Assembly: GCA_905178155.1 (NCBI GenBank)
Contig: CAJINV010000004.1
Location: 9,586,625 to 9,650,624 of the forward strand
Source of the DNA: Amoebophrya sp. A120
Lineage: Eukaryota > Sar > Dinophyceae > Syndiniales > Amoebophryaceae
DNA: 64,000 bases
Direction: 5' to 3'
In this document: positions 19,351 to 29,900 of the stretch, in pieces
Layout of the letters: each line of letters opens with the position of its first letter
How positions within the stretch are numbered: the first letter of the stretch is position 1
Notes under the pieces: model-generated
The model's database searches: none
Seen by the model: the letters and a program-made list of their open reading frames with translations, nothing else
What the model was told of the DNA's origin: nothing
Program-made: the position numbers and the translations under genes

Positions 19351-20559
19351 TTCTGACGATTTGTACAAGCGAGGACACGACTTTCGAAGTCCCCATCAGC
19401 GACACGTGCACCGGCCTGATGATAGAAGAGCGACGATTCTAGTTGCCCTGGGTTAAGCACATATTTTTTAATGAAATATGTGTTGCTCGTTCTGTTTTTA
19501 TATGATGATGACTTTTACACAGACGTGAAACAGATTGCTTTCTGGGCCATTGCGTCAGCGGATCGTGGGCGAACGGTAGTAGTTTTCAAAGAAAAACGAC
19601 TCTGCTGCTGGTCAATCATGAGAAGTTAGAAACAATGTGCTTCAGTTTTTATTTCTGTTTGTATTGGGACGAGGAGGTGGTCGGTGCCATGTGTTTCAAG
19701 TCTGTCATGCATGTAAAAATCAACCCAGGGTAAAAAGATAGAAGTATCAAATGAAAAGCAGTAACTACACACAGTTGCTGCTTTCTTGCATAAGAATAGG
19801 CCGGACAAGGTGCAGCAGCTAGTGGACGGGAAAAAAGGTGGTGAATTGAGTATGCTCTGCACTAGCCGGGAAGACCGCTGCGACGCTTTGCATGAGGGGC
19901 TATTGGTCATGAGTTGCTTGATTGCAACAGCCTCGCGTCAAGGCAAATGGCTTCAGTTTTATATGTGCGGCTGGGGCATCAACCCCGGGAGGATCATTTT
20001 ATATAGTAAAGAAATCGGTCTAAGGAAAGGGAGCTTGTTGTTGGGGGTGTGAACGTCAAGTGCTTGGCAGGTAGATTCAGAACAAGACAGACCCTGCGTT
20101 CCCTTCATCCAGTGAGGCCAGACCAGGAAGGGGAGCGCGCGGGGCCCGGCCGGGGCGCGGGGGGTGCTGCGCCTCTGGTCTGAATCTGCTTGGCACACGA
20201 GGACACCTCGCACCTGTATCCGCGTACCAGCCTTACTTTTATCCCCTTCGCTGGCGCAACCAACAATGAGATCCTGAGCAGAACCATTTTGCGAATGAGT
20301 AAGATTTTTTTCTAGTAGTCAGGAAAGTGGACCATTGTCCATGTTTGATCCAATCCTCCCTTGGCAAAAAAAAAAAAAAAATTGCATCTAATATGGCGAT
20401 CACTTTAGATCGCATGTGTGTTCTCCGTCGTACTCGTGTGAGCATCTTCGTAGGCAAATCTTAGTGACATCAAGCTGTTTCCGCAGTAGGACTGAGTTGT
20501 CGCTTCTCGTCGAACTACTAAAAGGGGAGTTCGTGTGGAAAATGTTAAACCGGTTCTAT

Positions 20560-20875
20560 GTGATCGTCGTGGTGGTCTCCGATCTTTGTGACGAGAATCG
20601 TCGAATGCAAAGGGTATGTAACGAGGTAATTGGCAGTGGCACTTTCCTCCTCGTCAATTATTTTCGTCGTCGAACGTCGCAAGGGCAAGTGGTCCCGGTC
20701 GTCATAATTATATTTTAGTGAACAAGCCGGCGCACCACACCTACTAAACTACACTAGTACTCAATCGTTGCATTCTTCAATTCAATCGTTTGCTCTTCTT
20801 CAAAAAAAATTCGCATCGTTGACAGCTTTTTTTTTCTTGTTCGGGGATCGCTTTGTTCGAAAGAAAGAAGCTGCA
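20560..20875 (+). repeat. Diverged dispersed repeat, copy 2
   Basis: Ordered similarity to 8200-8560. This copy ends about 110 bp before the start codon at 20988. Confidence 0.55.
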
Positions 20876-20987
20876 AGCTTTTTGTGAGCAGGTCACAGCA
20901 CTCTAGTTCACGATCGAAGGAACAGCCACATAAAATTTCGCTATAATTTTTGGTCTTTCCGCTCTGCTCTCCTTAAAGCAAAAAACC

Positions 20988-23900
20988 ATGACCGAATTTC
21001 TGGCGGACCTGGGCATCCCCGGGATGCGCATCCCGGCCTTGGTGGTGAAATCGGGGAAGCGCAATGCGGGCGAGGAGCTCGTCGCGGATCTCCTCGGGTA
21101 CGGGTTCCGTGTGGTTGACCAGGCCGAGATTTCGCAAAACAACTACGAAAACGTCGCGACAGACAGGAGAAGGTACTATTCCTCCGCCCAGCACCCCGGA
21201 TTTACCTTCGACAAAGTGCGCCCGACGGTAAAGTGTAAGGACATCATGCTCGGAAAACCGGCCATGTCCGCAAACATGGAGCCCGCGCCCGGCAGTCCTC
21301 CGGGAGCAGCAGCTAATGGCGCCGCAGTGGAAAGCTACACTGCGGACGGAGGTCTACTTAATACAGCGGGCACCAGCTCCGTGGACGGTGCAGCAGTGGG
21401 CGGCTTTAGTCCCGACGGCAAGCCGCTGGAGCCGTCCTCAATGTCGGGATCCTCCGGGTCGGAGGAAGTGACGAAAAAGAAAAAGCGGGCGTTCATTCCC
21501 GTGGAGGAACGCCCGGACGTGGAGCTGATGCGCCGCGTGCGGGGCAAAACCTACTTGCATCCCTATGGGTTCGAAATTGACGGCTTGACCTCCATATCAA
21601 CTGTAAAAATGTCTGGGTCTGGAAGAATCCAACTTGTCATGCTAAATCTGAATCATGTAAAAATCTGTGTTGCATGATTACCAAAAGTCGTCCAGTTTTG
21701 ACCTAATCGAGAGGCAGTTTCTCATGCAGGATGGGCATGATAGAACTCTCACAGAATCTGTCATGCTATGTCCTACATACCAGACCTCATGGGTCATAGA
21801 AAACCTGCATGACAAGTCTGCATTCTTCCAGACCCAGACACTTTTACATTTGATACTCCATGGCGTCCGTGCATCTGCACAGCAAGAAACCGGAATTGGA
21901 TGATGTCGGGAACGAAAAGCCGGATCTACTCCCGGAAAACTAAGTAACTCCATCCCCATCCTTTTTTTGCATGACAAACACAGAGACAGAATTTGCTACA
22001 TGTATGTTTTGCATGACATAAAATTGGCTGCGGATGGTTCTTAGTTTTCAGGGAATAGGATCACCTCCAGTCGAATTTGGTCGGGGTGGACTCGCAGATT
22101 GACTATGGCCTTCTCAACTGTTACATTCTGAGTCGTCTCATCTCCTGCTGCGTGGATTTGTGATGCAAGCACATCAGCAAAAGTCAAAGGGGGTAGCTTG
22201 CAGCTGTCGCGTCACAAATTTGGCATAGATGACCGGCCTGCTTAGCACTTCGAGCATTTGTCATGCGAAGTACGTTAAAAATCGTGTGGCAGCTGATACA
22301 TAGCAATTTTGCATGACAAACCATGTAAAAGTTGTAAACAGTTAAGAGAGTAACAGTTGGGAGCGCCATATTGACTTTTCCAAAGTTTTGCGTCACGAGG
22401 ATGTGGTGCTCATGAAACGGAACACGAACGATCCGATGACGGCGGCAGAGTCGCGATTTCCGTTATGGATTGCAAATATGTCTGGGTCTGGACGAAACAT
22501 GGAACTTGTAATGCTAGTCCTACACTCCTGTAAAATTTGTATTGCATGCCTAACAAAAAAGACGCCCTCTTTGGTCATACAAAAGTGCAGTTTCTCATGC
22601 GGACTGAGCATGAGAGAGCGTTCGGCAAACTTGTCATGCTTGGCTGCATTGGGTACTAATATTTCAGTCATCCAAAGTTCAGCATCACAAGTTTCCAGAC
22701 CCAGACATTTTTGCACTTCATTTCCGTTGTCCAGTTACAACAGCGAGGATCGGTTTTTTGATATGAAAAGGAAAAATCCCCCCTCCCCATATCAAAACGG
22801 AAATCTGTGATGCAGATTTGTTGTCACAAATCAGCTTTGTCATGCTACACGGGAAAAGATGCGGACTGTAGTGCTGGGTGCCGTGGTCAAGCCTTGCATC
22901 TTCAGCATGATAGGAGGCAGCTGAGAGCGGGAAACAGCATGACAAATTGCCTGCAAGCGAGGCCACGAGTGCGGCTCTTGGCCTTCTAGCATGACAAGTC
23001 GATTTGTGACCTCAAATACAGCATCACAAATTTCGTTTTCGATATGGGGAGGGGGGATCTTTCCTTTCGATATTTGAGGAGGCGAAGGATTACCGGGTGG
23101 AGCGGATATGACAGTGCACAACTTCCCCGCCCCCTCCTTTGTATAATTGCATGAACAGCAACACAAACGCCAAAGACCCTGGAGCGTGTGCATGACAAAT
23201 TTATGTGCCTCCTGTAGTATTGTTTGGGCTTTCATCGAAATTTGTCATGCAAACAGTGCCACAGGGCAGCGACTCGATTTGGGATTTTGCATGATAAATG
23301 AGGCGGAGGGGGAGTTGTGCACTGTCATAGCGGAGTCAAGATTTAACGAAGGCGTTCGAACCGTACCAACTGCAAATATGTCTGGGTCAGGGAGATTGCG
23401 ACATTTGTCATGCTAGTTTGCCACGGCTCTGAAGTGAACGTGAACTCTGTATTGCGTGGACGCGAAGAGATCCTCTTGCCTGTCACACAAAAACGCAGTT
23501 TCTCATGTGGAGCCCGCAATTCAGAAGAACTACGGAGAACCTTATCATGCTTCTAGGCAGCGCAACATTACAGTGTGCTCACTACTTGTTCATTTTTTTG
23601 CATCACAAGTTTCCAGACCCAGACATCTTTGCGATGGATAAACCCTTGACGAAGGCGATTTCCAGCTTTCACAACCTGGCGGAGTTTCACGGGCTGAACC
23701 CGGATGTGGGCCGGAAAGTCACCGCCACGGTTTGCGTGCCGGTAGGAAAATTTGGTGTGAGATAGTGTAAATATGCGTGTTGTGACAAAGCAAGGAAAAA
23801 CAACAAAATGATGAGTCACTGTTCAGCTCCTGGTGCTGCTGGCTCTTTTACTTCTGCATCACTTTTGATGGGGTTTCGTTGCTCATTTTATTTTTACTTT

Positions 23901-26900
23901 TGCATCACACTAAGAAATTTGAAAATAGTTTTACACACATAATAAACGCGTGCGAGTCAGTGTGACTCTGATCTATACTCAGGTAATGCGTGTTTCCCAT
24001 GACCGCACTCTGGACACGTCCGACGCCTTGATTGTGGACGCTTTGGCCAAGTGCCCCTACGTATCAAATGCAAACATGTCCGGGTGGTCTGGAAGATGGC
24101 AAGACTTGTCATGCATGTTTTGCACGACCCACGATGTCTGTGATGTATGCCCAAGCATCACAGATTTTGTGATGGCTTCCTGATGCTTTTGCTTATACCG
24201 CATGAGAAATGCCCCCTCGTCCGCGAATGAAAAACTGGACTACGACTCTTGGGGCTCACACAATACAGATTTTTTTAGAATCCAAAGTCAGCATCTTCAC
24301 AAGTTCCACTCTTCCAGACCCAGACATGTTGGCATTCGATAGTACGTTTGCGACGGCGTGATGCTGGGGGCCACCCGGACGATATCTGTGAAGCAGTTTT
24401 CCACCTACCCACGGTCGCCCTCTGGCATGGACATGGCCGAGCACTTCTCCCTATCAAATGTAAAAATGTCTGGGTCTGGAAGAATGCAAGTTTGTCATGC
24501 ACATGCTTGTCTCGCGTGACTCTGGAATCTGTCATGCGTGAGCAGGAAAGTAGGCTCTTACCTGTCATGCAAAAACGCAGTTTGTCATGCGGGAAGCGAA
24601 ACACATAGGAGCTCAGAAACTTGTCATGCGTGGCTGCGTAACGCAGTGCGCCTACCACGCACAAACTAGCATTACAAGTTTCCAGACCCAGACATTTTGA
24701 TTTTTGCATTTGATACTCTCACCTGCGGCAGAAGTCGCAGGAGTCCGGCCGCGACGCCACGGTGTCGACCCCACGCGAGGGGTTCCGATCCGGTCGCGCC
24801 GGCCCGTTGGGGTTCCCCCCGGAGATTCGGGAGGCGGACACCAATGCGCGAGAGGTGGACATTTTCCTCGAAGAAGAAAACTTACAAATCACGATCGAGG
24901 TTCTCCCGGGGGAAAATTATGAAAATGCGCAAGAACTCCCCCTCATTTGTCATGCAAAACACCAAATCCATCTATTTGCCCCTTGGGAATGTTAGCATCA
25001 CAGATTGTGGCAGCTGCCCAAACACCACTACATTGCTGTGAAAGTCTGTCATGCAAAGGCTGCACTCTCGCAGGCCCTTCTATTGCTGCTCATGCAATAC
25101 AAACAAGGGGGAGGAGGAGTTGTGCACTGTTATAAAAAGCTTCCAAAGTTCAAGACCTCCGGGGAGTTTCTCTCCTGGCTCCAAGACTGGAGCATATGGC
25201 GTTCTCAAACGTTTACATTCTCAACTGTTACATGAGTTTGTAATGCAAGAATGGCAAAAATGCAATGGTGAAGATTGCGCCTTTTGCATTACAGGTTCGG
25301 CACAGATTTAGATGAAATTTAGCCCTTTGGAAATTTATCATGCGAAGCAACTTGGTGATTGGTAGGGATACTGTTACTGATGAGAGTTTTGCATGACAAA
25401 TCATGTAACAGTTGAGAATGTAACGTTTGAGAACGCCATAGAGCATCCGAGGCGCTTTCGAAGACGTGCATCTGTGGTATGGGACACTCAAACGGTAGTA
25501 CATTCTCAACTTGCAAGAACCGCAACAGTCAAAGGGGCAAGCTTGTTGCTTTCGCAATACAGATTTGGCACAGGTTTAGATGCTTTTTAGGCCTCCGGAC
25601 ATTTGTCATGCGAAGCAGCTTGATCATCTTTTCTTGCGGCTTGCGGTAGTTTTGCATGACATGACAAATTCATGTAACTACAGTTGAGAACATAGCGTTT
25701 GAGAGCTCTACATGCGGCGACCGCTGCTCGTCTCCGTTTTGCACACCGACGCGTTTTATGAAATGTAAAAATGTCTGGGTCTGGAAGAATGCAACTTGTG
25801 ATGCTGCATTTGGATTCCGAATAAAATCTTTATTGCATGAGCAGTAATGGGAAGGTAATTCTTGCTACGCGGAGAGGGCATTTGTCATGCGGGTAGGCAT
25901 CAAGAAGCCCTCAAAAAATCTGTCATGCTAGGGCATGCATCACAGACATCATGGCTCATGCAAAACGTGCATGACAAGTCTCAGAATCTTCCAGACCCAG
26001 ACATTTTTACATTTGATACGTTTCTGCAGCGACTGATGCTGAAGCACGGGTTGCCCGATCCCCACTCGATCTTGAAAATTCCGCAATTCTGCCTGAACTG
26101 TCGAGTGTAACCTGAGTAAAAACGTTCCCACACCAGAGTCAAGATGCGAAATCTGCTATACAAATCCACCAGCTTTGGTTGTTTCGCATGACAAGTTTGC
26201 CTTCGTAGCGTAATCCTGTTTAGCTGGTTCAGAAGCATCACAGATCCAGAGCATCATGCTGATTCCAGCATCACAAATTGCCAAACACGAACAGAAAATG
26301 CTTCTCATGGGGCTCCGCATGAGAAACTAATTTGGCATGCGGATTTGCATGACAGCGCTGGGTTGGAACCGGTTTTACAGAGGATAGGGTGGGGCGGAAG
26401 TTCATCCATTGGAACCTGGATTTGTACCGTTCTTCGCGCTATGAAGTGTAAAAGTATCGTACTCGTATTGCAATCATGCATTACAAATTTTCTTTTGAAG
26501 GCAAATCCGCATTACAAATTCCATTTCTCATGCTAAGGAAATTTGTAATGCAATCACTAGCACTACTAGTACGATGCTTTTGCAGTTCATACGCGCGCGT
26601 TGCCGCCGAGACTGCAGAACGCGGTAGACTCGTCGTTCTGTCCGGACCCGTATCAAATGCAAATATGTCTGGGTCTGGAAGGTTGCAAGACTTGTCATGC
26701 AGATTTTCCATGACCCATGAGGTCTGTAGTGCGGGACCCAGCATGACAGATTCTTTGAGGGCTCTATCATGCCTATACCGCATGACAAACTCGCTCGCAA
26801 CCTGGTCAAAAGAGGACAGCTTTTGGCACTCATGCAAGACAGATTTTTTGCATGATTCAGGTTTAGCATGACAAGTTGCAATCTTCCAGACCCAGACCTA

Positions 26901-29900
26901 TTTGCAGTTGATAACCCCGTGGAAGAGCACACGGTGGTGTACCTGTGTCCCTCGCATTGCGGGCAGTACTACAGTATCAAATGCAAAAATGTCTGGGTCG
27001 GGGAGATTTCCAGACTTGTCATGCATATTTTCCATGACCCATGACGTCTGTGATGCATGCCGTAGCATCGCAGCTTTTTAGAGCGCTTTGCGATAGTACC
27101 TCTACAGCATGAGAAATGCCCTCTCCGCGTACTAGCACAAACTGGAGTCCTCTTGCTGGTCATGCAATACAAATTTTTTCAGAATCCAGAGACAGCATCA
27201 CAAGTTTAGAATGTTCCAGACGACCCAGACATATTTGCAATGCATATACAGCTGTTCACCGAAGTCGCACCAACTGAAGCAGAACACAAATTTTGTGCAG
27301 TACATGCACGATCTGGTATGTGATATTTCTGGACCACTTTGGGTTTATTTCTGACTTGATTCATCGTAGTCGTACGACCAAATTCGAACTACTGTTCACG
27401 ATAAACTGTACTATAGTGACATTGAGCACAAATTTCTTTTTCAGATCGACGGCAAAATCGCCGCTCCCCCACTGGAGCCCTTCCGCACGAACGGGGGGGA
27501 CCATCTACTTAGTGGTGCCCAACAAGTAGATATCCCACGACAAAAGTGTTACAGTTACACACTTGCTGTCAATTCAGCAACACAAATTTTCTTCGTATGA
27601 ATGCAATGCAAAGATGAAGATCATAAGGGAAAACACGTATGGAACGAGGCTCAAAAGCATTTCTGGCATGACAGAGGTTGTCTGTCATGCTGGGCCTACA
27701 ACACAAGAATGTGTAACTGTATCACTTTTTTCTTCGCATAGTAGAGCCACCTCTGGAAAAGCCCGTCATCGACGAAGAAACTCTCGACGACGTCGCAAAC
27801 TATCAAATGCAAAAATGTCTGGGTCTGGAGGAAACTTGTGATGCTAAAAGTGAATGGTAGACGGACTGCAATACGCAGCTATGCATGACAATTTTTTTGG
27901 CTCCCATGTCTTACGTATTCCGCATGGCAAACTGCGTTTTTGCATGACAGGTAAGAGGGCCTTTTCGTGCCTATGCAACACAGATTCTCAAGTCATGCCA
28001 GACAAGTGACAAACTTGCATTCTTCCAGACCCAGACATTTTTACAGTTGATACAAACTCCACCTTTCTGAAACTCCCCTCCGGCCGCATGGCGGGCGATC
28101 GCCGAATCCCCTTGGTGATTTGGGGCAAGATCCGCCTGTATCAAATGCAAAAATGTCTGGGTCTGGAAACTTGTGATGCTGGGTGGCGTCTCACGATGAG
28201 GCCACAAGTGCTGGCTTAGCATGACAAGTTTCTGAGCTCTGTAGGTGTTGCCTATTCTGCATGACAAACTGCGTTTCCGCATCACAGTAAAACGGAGCTC
28301 TTGGGTAACGTGCATGACAGATTTAAAGAGTCATGCCAGACAAGCATGACAAACATGCATTCTTCCAGACCCAGACATTTTTACATTTGATAGCCTGCAG
28401 CCGAAGGGACGGGACGAGGTGCTGGAGGAGAACCAGGCAAACCACGGGCGGGTCCAGAAGGCGCACATGCTGTTGACCCGGCAAGCGCTCGGATTAGTGG
28501 TCCCCAAATCCTGCATGTCCGTCGTCCCGAAAGCGAACCGGAAGGAAATGATCGACGCTGGGTTACTCGTATCCTGTGCAAAAGTGTCGTACTAGTATAA
28601 ATTGCATTACAAATTGGCCCAGCATTACAAATGAAATTGAATTTGTAATGCTGATTTGCCTTGAGAAAGAGATTTGTAATGCATAAATGCAATTAGTAGG
28701 AGTGCGATACGTTTGCACTTCATAACTCGCCCTCGACGCGGAGGAGAAGCACCAGTTTTTGAACTATCAACTGCAAAAATGTCTGGGTCCGGAAGAGCCG
28801 GGGATTGTCATGCACATTTTGCATGACCCGTGAGGTCTGTGATGCTGGTGCTAGCATCACAGATTTTTTGAGAGGTTGTTGATGCTAATCACGCATGAGA
28901 AATGTCCTCTCCGCGTGCCAAGAGCTGACTCCTCTTGCTGCTCATGCAACACAGATATTTCTAGAACTAGATGAATCCGCAGACAGCATTAAGTACAAGT
29001 TTCAATCTTCCAGACCCGGGCATTTCTGCATTTGATATGAACGACGAGGAGATCAAAGACCAGGACCAGGATAGCGAGCTCAAGTTCGGGGTATCCTGTG
29101 CAAAAGTATCGTACTCGTATTGCAGTCATGCATTACAAATCTTTTCCTTAAACCAAAATCCGCATTACAAATTTTATTTCTCATGCTGAGAAAATAATTT
29201 GTAATGCATTTATACGAGTACGATTTACTTTTGCAATGCATACGGGGAGAACATCAGCAACGTGCGGAACAAGAACAGCAAACTCCTCGAAGAGTTATCA
29301 AATGCAAAAATGTCTGGCTCTGGAAACTTGTAATGCTAAAATGTGCAAGAGGAAAACACTTCCTTATGCAGAAAAGCATGACAAGTTTGCAGAACGCTTG
29401 CCCATTCGAAGTCCGCATGAGAAACTGCGTTTTTGTATGACATGAGAGGCTACCACTTTTGTTGGTCACGCAATACAGATTTCACAGGAATTCAAGACCA
29501 GCATGACAAGTTACATCCACCTTCCAGACCCAGACATTTTTGCAATCCATAAGAGTCGAAGAACTACAAACCCCAGCCGTTGATGATTCTTGGCACTTTA
29601 TCCTGAGTAAAAACGTCCCCACACCAGAGTTGTAATGCAGATCCGCAAAGACAGGAAGACTTGTAATGCGCATCCCTATGAGACCCATTTCTTATCGTGT
29701 TTTGGAATTTGTGATGCTGTGAACAGGATGAGCAGATGAATCTGTGACGCGGCTGCACTTGCTAACCTGCACTACACTGCATAGTGCAACTTGTCATGCG
29801 TGACTCACAAAGCTCCTAGGTTTGTGTTGCAAAATCCTCATCCTGACTCTAGTGTGGGTACGCTTTTACTCAGGATACACTTTATCCCGCGTGCTCGATG

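Larger units (their letters stand above)
18002..20987. other. Intergenic region without a supported gene
   Basis: About 3 kb with short, unconvincing frames. It holds a diverged tandem repeat (18179-18313), a long hairpin (19244-19281), a telomere-like patch (19335-19350) and the second copy of a dispersed repeat (20560-20875). No introner seen. Confidence 0.5.
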
